A DNA stretch of 64,000 bases from DSVZ01 sp964568145 (GTDB lineage Bacteria; Verrucomicrobiota; Verrucomicrobiia; Limisphaerales; J093), in the NCBI GenBank assembly GCA_964568145.1, contig CAZMOZ010000007.1:62001-126000 (forward strand). The letters are read 5' to 3'. Each line of letters opens with the position of its first letter. Positions within the stretch are counted from its first letter, which is position 1. A program made the position numbers and the translations under genes. A model generated the notes under the pieces. It saw only the letters and a program-made list of their open reading frames with translations, was not told the origin of the DNA and did no database searches. Of the stretch, positions 33,100-42,069 are shown piece by piece.

Positions 33100-35430
33100 C
33101 TACCACGACCAAGGCGGGAGCGCCTTGCCGGTACGCAGGCGGACGGCATAGACGTCCATCCCGCTCAGCGAGCCGGACATGTCCACGTCCAGCGGGAAGT
33201 TCGCCTCGCTGGTCAGCGCGCCCGTCACGAGCCGCAATTGGTAAACGTCGGAGCCCGTCACGGCGGCGGTGTTGTTCACATCCCCGCCGAGGATGCCCAC
33301 GCTGACCGAGGTCGCGTCCAGGAAGGAGCCATCGGCGGCCAGCACGTCAGCCAGTTCCACGGTGAGCCACTGGCAGTCGGCCACGCCGTCCAGCTCCACC
33401 ACGACGCTCGAGTCGTTTTCGATCACAGCCTCACCCGCAAACTGGGCGGAGCCGCGAACCAGCCTCGGTGTCGCGGTCAGGATGGGCCGGTCGAAGGCGA
33501 ACACCAGCGTGAGCCGGGAGTCTATCCGGCCGTCCACAGTGGGACGGCCTTCCAAGGCCAGCGGCAGGTCGTAGTCGGGCTTGGGATCCGTCTTGCCGTG
33601 GGGCTTGCGCGACGCGGCGGCCACCAGCGCCGGCGGCGGCAGCGTGAGCACAGTCATCGCGGTCTTGGCGTCAATCAGGCCGTAACCGGAGTCGTAATCA
33701 AAGCCGACGTACTTGGGCGGGGCCGTGTTAATGTAAATATCAATGGCCGTGGCCTGCAACAGCCAGCGGATGCGGTCCGGCGCGGTGTTCGGTCGGGCCT
33801 GAAGCATCAAGGCCGCCACACCGGCGGCATGGGGTGCCGCCGCGGAGGTCCCGTGGAAATTCGGGTAGCTGTCAGTGACGCCGCAATAGTCACCGCCCCC
33901 GAAGAACGTGGTGTTGCCGCCGTCCGGGGCGGTGAAGTCCGGCTTTTCGCGGAGTTCGTAGGTGGGCCTGCCGTCCGCCAGGTAATAGATGGCGGTTCCG
34001 CCGGCCGACGAAAAGTACTCCATCTGCGGCGGTGTCCGGCCAAAGGCGGGGGTGTTGCAGTAACGCGCGGCGCCCACCGCCATCGCTCCAGCGGCGTTCA
34101 TGTGGCCGTACAGGGTGCTGCTGGCGGTGTTCCATTCCTGCTGACCCACGTGGCCGCTCGAGTACCACAAAATCTTCACCCGCGAGGGTGCCGGGCCCTG
34201 CTTGAGCTTGATCTGCAGTCCGCAATTCACGCCAAACGCGTTCACGGAAACGCCGAACACCTCCACCGGATCCAGCCCGATGTTCGGGGTGAAGCCGCCC
34301 AGCGGCACCACTTGTCCCGCGGCATTCTGGTAGGTCACCGGAGTTCCGTCCGGATTGACCAGTTCGATGTCGAGGTCCGTGGCCGCGCCGGGGTTGCCTG
34401 GCGCCGTGCTGGCGTAGCGGTCCGGCCATTGCAGCACAAAATAGGTGCTGCCGTTGTTGAGGCTGATGTTCAGGATCGTGTCGGTGGTCGTGCCCGGATT
34501 GAAATCGTGGTAGCCGCCGGCATTCACGAAAGGCGCCTCGTAGGATTGCCGGGCGCCGTTGCCGGCCGATGAGAAATAAGCCACCCCTCGGGCCGCCACT
34601 TCGTTCACGGCTTGGGCGATGATGCCGTCCGCGAACATCGGCTCCTCGAGGTAAAGCACGTCGTCCACGATCACCTGACAGCCGGCGTTGGCCAGCCGGC
34701 GGATGCCGTTGGCGAAGTCGGCTTCGCCGTACCAGGCGGTGTGGAAGGCCACCGTGGCGCCGGGCGCCACGTCATGCACGATCTCCGCCATGGCCCGGCC
34801 TTCGTCGGGCCGCTTCGCCTCACCCGGAGCCGGGGTGTAATCCTTCAAGATCAGGATGTCGCCGGGCAGGTCGCCCGAGGTCTTGCCGGCCGTCATGCCG
34901 CCAAGGTTGTTGAATGAATCCGACAGGATGCCTACGCGCACACCCGCGCCCGTGGCGCCGGTAGCCGTCCGCGCGAGGTCGGAATACTGCGCCTTGTCGC
35001 CTTGGGAGGTCGTTAGACCGGCCTGGGTGAACGCCAGGGCGGGCCGCGCAAACCGGAGGCTGTCAAGCGCCGGCAGGTGGGAAATGCGAGCCACCGGCAG
35101 GCGGGCGGAAACCACCCGGCCCGCGATGGCGATGTGGTCGGCGCCCAACGCCGCGAGTTGCTCCGCCAGCGCTTCCGGGGATTCCTCGGCGAGGGCGCTG
35201 ATCACGACGCGTTGCGCCTCAGTGGGAACCGCCGCGGGAACCACCTGGTTCTCCGCAGTCGCGGCTGTTGCCTCGGCATGGGGAAGTGACCGGCTGGCAG
35301 CAGCCGGCGCCGCTTGGTGCGTCACCAAGTCCCAGAGACGATGGGAGACCTTTTCAGGGCGATGGGCCTGGGCATGGAGGAAGCCAGGTGCGGCCGCCAG
35401 GCAGGCCGCCCCCAGGAGCAGTCGTTTCAT
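33100..35430 (-). CDS. Secreted subtilisin-like (S8) protein with dockerin-like C-terminus
   Basis: A 776-residue exported protein with signal peptide MKRLLLGAACLAAAPGFLHA. The subtilase fold is seen at VRVGILSDSFNN (Asp, near residue 170) and PNFHGTSAAAPHAAGVAALML (Ser, near 530). Where S8 enzymes have the GHGTHVAG histidine motif this protein reads KRPDEGRAMAEIVHDVAPGA, with acidic residues; the usual His is absent. This may be a sedolisin-like Ser-Glu-Asp arrangement or an inactive enzyme. The C-terminus has two dockerin-type calcium-loop repeats (GDVNNTAAVTGSDVYQLRLV and LDVDMSGSLSGMDVYAVRL). It is the upstream neighbour of the polysaccharide export operon, about 400 bp away. Substrate unknown; extracellular protein processing or surface attachment is possible. 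Confidence 0.82.
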   Translation of the reverse strand: MKRLLLGAACLAAAPGFLHAQAHRPEKVSHRLWDLVTHQAAPAAASRSLPHAEATAATAENQVVPAAVPTEAQRVVISALAEESPEALAEQLAALGADHIAIAGRVVSARLPVARISHLPALDSLRFARPALAFTQAGLTTSQGDKAQYSDLARTATGATGAGVRVGILSDSFNNLGGMTAGKTSGDLPGDILILKDYTPAPGEAKRPDEGRAMAEIVHDVAPGATVAFHTAWYGEADFANGIRRLANAGCQVIVDDVLYLEEPMFADGIIAQAVNEVAARGVAYFSSAGNGARQSYEAPFVNAGGYHDFNPGTTTDTILNISLNNGSTYFVLQWPDRYASTAPGNPGAATDLDIELVNPDGTPVTYQNAAGQVVPLGGFTPNIGLDPVEVFGVSVNAFGVNCGLQIKLKQGPAPSRVKILWYSSGHVGQQEWNTASSTLYGHMNAAGAMAVGAARYCNTPAFGRTPPQMEYFSSAGGTAIYYLADGRPTYELREKPDFTAPDGGNTTFFGGGDYCGVTDSYPNFHGTSAAAPHAAGVAALMLQARPNTAPDRIRWLLQATAIDIYINTAPPKYVGFDYDSGYGLIDAKTAMTVLTLPPPALVAAASRKPHGKTDPKPDYDLPLALEGRPTVDGRIDSRLTLVFAFDRPILTATPRLVRGSAQFAGEAVIENDSSVVVELDGVADCQWLTVELADVLAADGSFLDATSVSVGILGGDVNNTAAVTGSDVYQLRLVTGALTSEANFPLDVDMSGSLSGMDVYAVRLRTGKALPPWSW

Positions 35431-35711
35431 GTGATGAGTTGTTGAGGATTGTTGTTGTTTGTGACGTGTTCAGAGCGCAGGAGCTGATCGCGGTGATGAG
35501 CGCGCGATCCGGCTTGGAGGAATAGCAGTTCATCCGTTGAACTCTGAACATGGCATCAGACTTCCATAAATTCCGCTTCTTTGTCAAGCGCCCCGATCCT
35601 GAAAAAATGGGTCGGGACGCGGTCCGTGAACCCGTCAGGGCGGACAGAACGACGGGTGCATTTGCCGCCGGCGGCGGCGGAGACCGACCCTTCGCGCCAG
35701 TCAGGTCAGGT

Positions 35712-37955
35712 TCACAAAAGGCTCGCCGGGTCCACGTCCACGGTGAGCGTGAGTCCCTCGGGCAGTTTCAGGCGGGCCTGCAATTCGGTCAGCCGCGGGC
35801 TCAGCCGGGACATCTGCCGGGTCCGCAGCATCAACTGGTATCGGTAGTAGGTTTCCATCCGCAGCAACGGCGCGGGCGCCGGGCCGGCGATGATCAGGTC
35901 CGCCAGGCTTTTGGCCGTGTGCTCGAGCTCGCGCCGGAGGAACTCCGCCGTGAATTTGACCTTGTCCTCGTTGCGACCGCGCAACGTCAGCAGGGCAATC
36001 CGGCTCAACGGGGGGTAGCTCAACTGCCGGCGGAACTCGATTTCCTGCTCGTAAAAGCTCACAAAGTCGTGCCGCCGCGCGTACTGGATGGCGGGGTGAA
36101 ACGGCGTGAACGCCTGCACCACCACCTCGCCTTCCACGTCGCCCCGGCCCGCCCGGCCGGACACCTGCGTCAGGAGCTGGAAGGTGCGCTCGGCCGCGCG
36201 GAAATCCGGCAGGTGCAGGCTGAGGTCGGCGTAGATGATTCCCACCAGGGTCACGTTGGGGAAGTGGAGGCCTTTGGCGATCATCTGCGTGCCCACCAAG
36301 ATGTCTATCCGGCCGGCGCGAAACTCGCCCAGGATGCGGCGGTAATCCTCCTTGCGCGTCAGGCTGTCCGAATCCATCCGCTCGACGCGCGCCCGGGGAA
36401 AGAGCCGTCGCAGCACCTCCTCGACCCGTTGCGTGCCCAGACCCGCGTAGCGAATGCCGGGGTTGCGGCACCCGGGCGCGGGACACGCCGCCGGCACGGC
36501 ATCCGAATGGCCACAGATGTGGCAGCAGAGCCGTTGCTGCTGCCGGTGGTACGTGAGCGCCACGCTGCAATTGGGACACCCGGCCACGTAACCGCATTGG
36601 GGGCATTGCAGCGCGGTGGCGTACCCGCGGCGGTTCAGGAACAGGATGGTTTGCTCGCCCCGCTCCAGCCGCGCGGCCAGGGCGTCACGCAACACCTGCG
36701 AAAACACGGGAACGCCGCGCTCGCGACGCGCCTCCTGCCGCATGTCCACCACGCGCACCACCGGCAGCCGCTGCGCGTCCACGCGTTCGGGCAGTTCCAG
36801 CAGCGTGTACTTGCCGCGGCGGGCGTTGTAGTAGCTTTCGAGCGACGGCGTGGCGGACCCGAGCACCACCACCGCGCCTTCCTGCTGGCCGCGCCACACC
36901 GCCACGTCGCGGGCCTGGTAGCGCGGCGCCTCCTCCTGCTTGTAGGTGTGCTCGTGCTCCTCGTCCACGATCACCAGGCCCAGCGGGTCCACCGGGGCGA
37001 AGACCGCCGAGCGCGCGCCAATGACGATGCGGGCGCGGCCCTGCCGGATTTTGTGCCACTCGTCGTGCCGCTCGCCCGCTGAAAGATGGCTGTGCAACAC
37101 CGCCACCAGCGTGTGCAACCGCCCGTGCGAAAAGCGCGCCTTGAACCGCTCGATCGTCTGCGGGGTCAGGGCGATCTCCGGCACCAGCACGATGGCGCCC
37201 CGGCCGCGCTCCAGACAGGCGGCCAACGCCTGGAGATACACCTCGGTCTTCCCGCTCCCCGTCACGCCGTGCAGCAGGAAGGTCCGGCCGGACGCCGGTC
37301 CGCCCGTTGTCCCCGCGTTGGCGCGGTCCCAAGCCGCGACGATGGCCTCCAGCGCGGCGGCCTGGCCGGCGTTCAACCGCAGCGGTTCGGTGGGCAGAAA
37401 ATGCTCCGCGCCGTACGGGTCGCGCTCCGCAACCTGCGGCGCCACGCGCACCAGGCCCTTGTCCTCGAGCCGCCGCACCGTGTCGGCCGTGGCCCCGGTC
37501 AGGCGTAGCAATTCCCGCAAGGGCACCCCCCGGCGTTCCTCGACCAGATTCCAGACCTCGAGCTGGCGCCGGGTCAGCTTGGGCATCTCCCCCGCCGGCG
37601 GCAGCGGTTGGACAAACAACCGTTCGCGCCAGCCCGCCTGCTCGCGGCGCACCGCCTCGGGCAGCACGGACTTCAGGACCAGCTCCAGCGGGCAGGCGTA
37701 ATAGCCGGCCATCCAGCGCGCCAGCGCGAGCACCTTGGGCGTGATCAGGCTCTGCGAACTGAGGACCTTGAGGATGGGCTTGAGTTCCCGGCCGTCGGCG
37801 TCGGCGTGGATTTCCGTCACGCACCCCAGCACCTGCCGCGCGCCGAACGGCACCTTCACCCGCGACCCCACCTGGACGCGGCCCGCCAGCTCCGCCGGGA
37901 TCGAGTAGTCGAAGTCCCGGCGCAAGGCGAAATCAAGCGTGACGCGGGCAATCAT
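35712..37955 (-). CDS. priA: Primosomal replication-restart helicase PriA
   Basis: A 747-residue superfamily 2 helicase. The N-terminal 3'-DNA-binding domain is at about residues 1-100 (FDYSIPAELAGRVQVGSRVKVPFG). A winged helix follows. The motor has Walker A LLHGVTGSGKTEVYLQ, the DEEH box LVIVDEEHEHTYKQEEAPRY and GSATPSLESY. Eight cysteines of the zinc module lie in LQCPQCGYVAGCPNC and LCCHICGHSDAVPAACPAPGC. The C-terminal motor half has DILVGTQMIAKGLHFPNVTLVG and QVSGRAGR. PriA reloads the replisome at stalled forks. The length is typical. It stands alone, its start facing the divergent pta gene. Confidence 0.95.
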   Translation of the reverse strand: MIARVTLDFALRRDFDYSIPAELAGRVQVGSRVKVPFGARQVLGCVTEIHADADGRELKPILKVLSSQSLITPKVLALARWMAGYYACPLELVLKSVLPEAVRREQAGWRERLFVQPLPPAGEMPKLTRRQLEVWNLVEERRGVPLRELLRLTGATADTVRRLEDKGLVRVAPQVAERDPYGAEHFLPTEPLRLNAGQAAALEAIVAAWDRANAGTTGGPASGRTFLLHGVTGSGKTEVYLQALAACLERGRGAIVLVPEIALTPQTIERFKARFSHGRLHTLVAVLHSHLSAGERHDEWHKIRQGRARIVIGARSAVFAPVDPLGLVIVDEEHEHTYKQEEAPRYQARDVAVWRGQQEGAVVVLGSATPSLESYYNARRGKYTLLELPERVDAQRLPVVRVVDMRQEARRERGVPVFSQVLRDALAARLERGEQTILFLNRRGYATALQCPQCGYVAGCPNCSVALTYHRQQQRLCCHICGHSDAVPAACPAPGCRNPGIRYAGLGTQRVEEVLRRLFPRARVERMDSDSLTRKEDYRRILGEFRAGRIDILVGTQMIAKGLHFPNVTLVGIIYADLSLHLPDFRAAERTFQLLTQVSGRAGRGDVEGEVVVQAFTPFHPAIQYARRHDFVSFYEQEIEFRRQLSYPPLSRIALLTLRGRNEDKVKFTAEFLRRELEHTAKSLADLIIAGPAPAPLLRMETYYRYQLMLRTRQMSRLSPRLTELQARLKLPEGLTLTVDVDPASLL

Positions 37956-38275
37956 GCGAAGGCGCTGGCCGCCAGCCGGGGCCGATCAGCTCAACCACGA
38001 ATGAACGCGAATCCACACGAATGCAGGCCGGCCCCTCCGGCTGGGTTCTGGACACCAGCCCGAAAAGGTTCGCCAGCGGCGTAAACCATCCAGCCAAGCA
38101 ACCCATTTAATCATTCACCCATTTAACCCCCTTCGCGTCCGTGGGTGTTCACTCGTGGTTCCCGGCCGCCCCGTTCCAGCCCCGGCAGGTTCCGGTCCGC
38201 CCGCGGCGGCGTCAAGCCACGGGCCTCCGCCCCAAACCGGTTGCAGTCACCCGCCGCCACACTACCCTTGCCGCC
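37956..38275. other. Divergent gap between priA and pta with inverted AACCACGA arms
   Basis: A 320-bp gap with no gene. Between 37997 and 38161 the AACCACGAATGAACGC start is matched by an inverted copy (GTTCACTCGTGGTT), and a T/A-rich CATTTAA tract lies at 38097-38130. Promoters of priA and pta probably flank this element. Confidence 0.5.
37997..38161. repeat. Element with AACCACGAATGAAC inverted ends
   Basis: Left end ACCACGAATGAACGCGAATC and a right end that reads AACCACGAGTGAACACCC on the minus strand enclose about 130 bp. A related tract (AACCACGAAGGGACGCGAAG) occurs at 44017-44045. Confidence 0.55.
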
Positions 38276-39337
38276 ATGCGTTTCATCGCCGGTATTGTGG
38301 ACAAACTGCAGCGGCACCCGAAACGGCTGGTGTTCCCCGAGGGCACGGAGCCGCGGGTGTTGCAGGCGGCCCGGCAGTTCCATTCGCTGCATCTGGGGGT
38401 GCCGATCCTGCTCGGCGAGCGACCCAAGGTGAAGGAAGTGGCCGCGCGCCTCGGCATCTCGCTCGAGGGCATCCGCATCATCAACCCCGTCGAGAGCGAC
38501 GATTTCGACGCCTTTGTGCGGCGCTTCCTGCTGCTGCGCCGCGGCAAGGGCGTGCAGGAGCCGGAGGCGCGCCTGACCATGGTCAAGCCGAATTATTTCG
38601 GCGCCATGATGGTGGCCATGCACCAGGCCGACGGGCTGGTCTCGGGCACCAACGAGTTCACCGGCAGCGTGCTGCGGCCGCTCTTCCAGGTCATCCAGCT
38701 CGCGCCTCACACCACCGTGGCCTCGAGCTGCATGGTGATGGAGCTGCCCGACTCGAAATTCGGCGAGGACGGCGTGCTGTTCATGGCGGACTGCGGTGTC
38801 ATCCCCGATCCGAGCGTCGAGCAACTGGCCGAGATCGCCGTGGCCACCGCGCGCCTGGCGCGACATCTCCTGGGCGTGCGGCCGCGCGTGGCCATGCTGT
38901 CCTTTTCGACCAAGGGCAGCGCCACGCATCCTTCGATCGGCAAGGTGCAGGCCGCCACCGCGCTGGCCCGGCAGAAAGCCGCCCAACGCGGGCTGGAGGC
39001 GGACTTCGACGGCGAACTCCAGTTGGATGCCGCGCTGGTCCGCGAGATAGCCGAACTCAAGGTTCCCGACAGCAAGGTGGCCGGCCGCGCCAACGTGCTG
39101 ATCTTCCCCGACCTCAACTCCGGCAACATCGCCAGCAAAATGGTGCGCGTGGTCGCCCGCGCCAACGCCTACGGCCAGCTTCTGCTCGGCCTGGACCGGC
39201 CGGCGGCCGATGTCTCGCGCGGCTCCAACGCGCACGACATCCTGGGCGTGGCGGCCATCGTCGGCGTGCAGGCGGTGGACTACGAGTTGCTGTACCCCGG
39301 CTCCGGCCAGAAGCTGCCCGGCGAGTCACCCGCATGA
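38276..39337 (+). CDS. pta: Phosphate acetyltransferase, catalytic domain
   Basis: A 353-residue PTA/PTB-family enzyme made only of the catalytic domain. It has VFPEGTEPRVLQAARQF, MVAMHQADGLVSGTNEFTGSVLRP, MADCGVIPDPSVEQLAEIA, MLSFSTKGSATHPSIGKVQ, DGELQLDAALV, VLIFPDLNSGNIASKMV and the terminal GRGSNAHDI-like segment (SRGSNAHDILGVAAI). It interconverts acetyl-CoA and acetyl phosphate. In E. coli this domain is the C-terminal third of a 714-residue Pta. Here it is separate, and the N-terminal part is encoded by the next gene, whose ATG overlaps this stop (ATGA). The start at MRFIAGIV was chosen because upstream in-frame sequence is repeat-derived. No ackA is visible in the window. Confidence 0.93.
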   Translation: MRFIAGIVDKLQRHPKRLVFPEGTEPRVLQAARQFHSLHLGVPILLGERPKVKEVAARLGISLEGIRIINPVESDDFDAFVRRFLLLRRGKGVQEPEARLTMVKPNYFGAMMVAMHQADGLVSGTNEFTGSVLRPLFQVIQLAPHTTVASSCMVMELPDSKFGEDGVLFMADCGVIPDPSVEQLAEIAVATARLARHLLGVRPRVAMLSFSTKGSATHPSIGKVQAATALARQKAAQRGLEADFDGELQLDAALVREIAELKVPDSKVAGRANVLIFPDLNSGNIASKMVRVVARANAYGQLLLGLDRPAADVSRGSNAHDILGVAAIVGVQAVDYELLYPGSGQKLPGESPA

Positions 39338-40452
39338 ACACCACCACCCCCCGCGTCTTCATCGCCGCCACCCGGCAGAACGAGGGCAAGACCACCATCT
39401 CGCTCGGCCTGGCGTCCGCCTTGCAGCGGCATTACCCCCGCATCGGCTACATCAAGCCGGTGGGCCAGCGCTTCGTCGAAATCGAGACGCAGAAAATTGA
39501 CGAGGACAGCGTGCTCATGGACCGCGTGTACCAACTCCGCTGCCCGCTGGTGGACATGAGCCCCATTGCCGTGGACCCGGACTTCACCCGGAAGTACCTC
39601 CAGAAATCCAACTACGACGTGCTCGTCAAACGCATTCTGGAGGCCTTCGACCGCGTCGCGTGGGAGAAGGAGTTCGTGCTCTGCGAAGGCTCGGGCCACG
39701 CCGGGGTGGGCTCGGTGTTCGACCTGTCCAACGCCCGCGTGGCCAAGCTGCTCGGCGCCAAGGTCATCATCGTCACCCAGGGCGGCATCGGCAAACCGAT
39801 TGACGAGGTGTGCGTCAACCACGCGCTGTTCGAGAAGGAGGGCGTCGAGGTCATCGGCGTCATCCTCAACAAGGTCCTGCCGGACAAGCTCGAATTCATC
39901 CACGAATTCGCCCGCAAAGGCCTCAAGCGCCAGGGCCTGGACCTGCTCGGCGTGCTGCCGCACCAGCCCATCCTCTCCAGCCCCACCCTCGAGGTCATCC
40001 GCGAAGAACTCCACGCCCAGCCCTTGAACCGCTGCGACCACTACCAGAACCTCGTCGAGGAGGTGGTCGTCGGCGCCATGAGCGTCCAGAACGCGCTGGC
40101 CTGGTTCAAGAAGGGCGTGCTGGTCATCACCCCCGGCGACCGCGAGGACCTGGTGCTGGCGGCGGCCACCACATTGTACGGCCAGAGCGGCGACGGCCTG
40201 GCGGGCATGTTGCTGACCGGCGGCCAGCGGCCGTCCCCCAGCGTCCTGCGCGTGGTCGAGGCGCTGCCCTTCCCCGTCCTGGCCGTGGACCAAGAAAGCT
40301 ACCGCGTGGCCTCGCGGGTGCATGACCTCACCGTCAAGACCCGGCCCGCGGACACCGCGAAGATCCAGCTCATCCGCGACCTGATCGCCCGGTACGTGGA
40401 CGTGGACCTGATTCTCAAGGCGGTGGACGGCGAGCGCTTGCGCGGGAAGTAG
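39334..40452 (+). CDS. BioD-like P-loop / DRTGG protein, detached N-terminal half of Pta
   Basis: A 372-residue protein. It begins TPRVFIAATRQNEGKTTISLGLASAL, a dethiobiotin-synthetase-like Walker A, and then IGYIKPVGQRF. It continues with CEGSGHAGVGSVFDLSNARVAKLLGAKVIIVTQGGIG. A DRTGG-type domain covers about residues 215-330. These two domains form the N-terminal regulatory half of long Pta proteins such as that of E. coli. The four-base overlap with pta suggests the two products form one complex in a fixed ratio, perhaps allowing NADH or pyruvate sensing as in the fused enzyme; that is inference. A 109-bp A/T-rich element follows the gene. Confidence 0.8.
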   Translation: MNTTTPRVFIAATRQNEGKTTISLGLASALQRHYPRIGYIKPVGQRFVEIETQKIDEDSVLMDRVYQLRCPLVDMSPIAVDPDFTRKYLQKSNYDVLVKRILEAFDRVAWEKEFVLCEGSGHAGVGSVFDLSNARVAKLLGAKVIIVTQGGIGKPIDEVCVNHALFEKEGVEVIGVILNKVLPDKLEFIHEFARKGLKRQGLDLLGVLPHQPILSSPTLEVIREELHAQPLNRCDHYQNLVEEVVVGAMSVQNALAWFKKGVLVITPGDREDLVLAAATTLYGQSGDGLAGMLLTGGQRPSPSVLRVVEALPFPVLAVDQESYRVASRVHDLTVKTRPADTAKIQLIRDLIARYVDVDLILKAVDGERLRGK

Positions 40453-40473
40453 AGGCCAGGGGTGCTGACGTGG

Positions 40474-40582
40474 GTTAACAAGCTGTTGAAAAACGATTTT
40501 TGCCAGGAATGCACCGTTGGATATCAACGAGTTGCGTTGGCAATTTTCGCAGAAACAGCACTTTTTCAACAGCCTGTTAAAC
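40474..40582. mobile_element. Small MITE-like element with terminal inverted repeats
   Basis: A 109-bp, A/T-rich stretch in a GC-rich genome, bounded by near-perfect 20-bp inverted repeats (left GTTAACAAGCTGTTGAAAAA; right end reads GTTTAACAGGCTGTTGAAAA on the minus strand). No coding capacity. The GCTGTTGAAAAA end resembles the termini of several IS elements, so this may be a non-autonomous derivative; the parent family cannot be named from sequence alone. Confidence 0.7.
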
Positions 40583-40584
40583 GG

Positions 40585-40660
40585 GTTGATCGGTTGAAAG
40601 GTCAAATGGGCTGCGCGGCGGGCACTTTTCAACCTTTCACGCTCTTAACCAATCACGCCG
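40585..40660. repeat. A/T-rich GATCGGTT...AAATGG tract
   Basis: GTTGATCGGTTGAAAGGTCAAATGG with a partly inverted TTTTCAACCTTTCA further on, next to the MITE-like element. Similar words occur at 53858-53990 (GTGATCGGTTAAATGAGTTG) and, on the minus strand, at 38097-38130. Confidence 0.4.
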
Positions 40661-40723
40661 CCCGCGCGGCCCATCCCCGCTCACAGCTTGCCTCACGCGG
40701 CGGGTCTGCCCGATTCTAGCCGC

Positions 40724-41497
40724 ATGTTCTGGCGATTGGCACTCACGTTGTCGTTGTTGCTGGCGGGTCAGGCGGCCGCGCTGGCCGGTCCGCAAGTTTT
40801 GATCGTGGCGGACGAGTTTCCCGCCATGGAACGCCTGGCCACGCATCTGCGTCGCCAGGTGGAGGCGGACACGCGCGTGGTGACGCAGACCAACCTGCCG
40901 CTGGCGCTCGCGCCCTTCGACGCCGTGTGCGTGTACATCCACGGCCGGTTGCTGCCCGCGCCGGAGCGCGCGTTCGTGGACTACGCCCAGGCGGGCGGCC
41001 GGTTGATCCTGCTGCACCATTCGATCAGCTCCGGCAAGCGCACCAACGCGCTCTGGTTTCCGTTCTTGGGCGTGGAGCTGCCCCGCGCCGACCCCGCCGC
41101 CGGCGGTTACCAGTGGATCGAGCCGGCGGAACTCGAGGTGGTGAACGTGGCCGCGAATCATTTCGTGACCACGCACGCCGTGCGCTACCCGGAGCGGCTG
41201 GCCTACCGCAGCGCGGCGTTGGGCTTGGACGGCGAACTGCCCGCCTTCCGCCTGCCAGACTCGGAGGTCTATCTGAATCACCGCCTGACCGGCCCGCGCA
41301 CCGTGCTGTTGGGCTTCCGCCACCGGGACGCGCAGTCCGGCCGGCTGTGGATGCAGGACACCGCGGGCTGGTACAAGCCGGCGGGCCAGGGCTGGGTGTT
41401 TTACTTCAAGCCCGGGCACAGCGTTCGCGATTTCGAAAACCCGGCCTACGCGCAAATCCTGGTGAACGCCGTGACCGTCCGCGTCGAAGACTTGTGA
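40724..41497 (+). CDS. Secreted ThuA-like domain protein
   Basis: A 257-residue protein with signal peptide MFWRLALTLSLLLAGQAAALA, followed by a flavodoxin-like ThuA/'trehalose utilisation' domain: PQVLIVADEFPAMERLATHLR, DAVCVYIHGRLLPAPERAFVDYAQAGGRLILLHHSIS, then HFVTTH, PVLLGFRHRD-type strand and WVFYFKPGHSVRDFENPAYAQILVNA. ThuA-like proteins are a glutamine-amidotransferase-like fold without a known active site, very common in exported form in Verrucomicrobiota, often in sugar-degradation settings. The substrate is unknown. The sugE remnant starts 35 bp later. Confidence 0.82.
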   Translation: MFWRLALTLSLLLAGQAAALAGPQVLIVADEFPAMERLATHLRRQVEADTRVVTQTNLPLALAPFDAVCVYIHGRLLPAPERAFVDYAQAGGRLILLHHSISSGKRTNALWFPFLGVELPRADPAAGGYQWIEPAELEVVNVAANHFVTTHAVRYPERLAYRSAALGLDGELPAFRLPDSEVYLNHRLTGPRTVLLGFRHRDAQSGRLWMQDTAGWYKPAGQGWVFYFKPGHSVRDFENPAYAQILVNAVTVRVEDL

Positions 41498-41531
41498 AGC
41501 CCACGCCGCCAACCTCCGCCGACTCCGCGTC

Positions 41532-41882
41532 ATGAAACCCGCCGACGGCGCCACGCTGCCCAAGAAGTGGCTGGTCCTGGCCGGAATCATGGAATGGGGC
41601 TGGCCGATGGGCCTGAAGTTTGCCTGGCGCGACGGCCAGTTCCGCTGGCTGCCGGCGCTGGGCGCCCTGGCGAGCATGGTGGCTGGTGGCCTGTTTCTGT
41701 TCCTGGCCCAGCGCCACCTGCCGATGGGCACAGCCTACGCGGCCTAGACCGGCATCGGCGCGGTGGGCGCGTTCCTGCTGGGCCTCTGGTTGCTGTGCGA
41801 GCCGGCGCAACTGGCGCGGTTCTTCTTCGTGGGGCTGATCGTGGCAGGCATCATCGGCCTGCGCGTGGCGTCGGGGTCGTGA
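41532..41882 (+). pseudogene. sugE: SugE-type small multidrug-resistance transporter with nonsense codon
   Basis: A frame of 116 codons that encodes a whole SMR protein if one stop is ignored. MKPADGATLPKKWLVLAGIMEWGWPMGLKFAW opens the first membrane helix with the essential Glu (E21). LPMGTAYAA is then followed by TAG (41745-41747) in the place of the conserved Trp of the AYAxWTGIGA motif. The frame continues TGIGAVGAFLLGLWLLCEP and ends GLIVAGIIGLRVASGS with no indel. TGG to TAG is a single-base change. Without the second half the protein would be non-functional. SugE exports guanidinium or quaternary ammonium ions. It is a recent nonsense allele or a base-call error. The flanking spacing to the ThuA-like gene suggests it was co-transcribed. 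Confidence 0.85.
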
Positions 41883-42013
41883 AGCTGTCCCAGGCTGTCG
41901 AGATCGGAACCCCCGCCACGCACCCGGGACGGTCACGCTCTCCTTTCCCGGATCATTCCGGCCGCGCCCGGTGAGGGCTCATCTCAAATTCGTGCCGACA
42001 GCGGGCGGGCCGT

Positions 42014-42067
42014 AGTGGCCCAGGCAACCTCGCCTGGGGCCTTGCCGCGGGCGACCCGCTTGCGGGG
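42014..42067 (+). repeat. C repeat, copy C1
   Basis: AGTGGCCCAGGCAACC and TCGCCTGGGGCC form one stem, followed by CCGCGGGCGACCCGCTTGCG as a second. Nearly the same block lies inverted at 47123-47178. Confidence 0.75.
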
Positions 42068-42069
42068 GT

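Noticed and set aside
35556..35600. Promoter for the subtilase gene based on a perfect TTGACA on the minus strand near 35583
   Set aside because: No -10 box at proper spacing; the hexamer alone is not enough to list as a feature.
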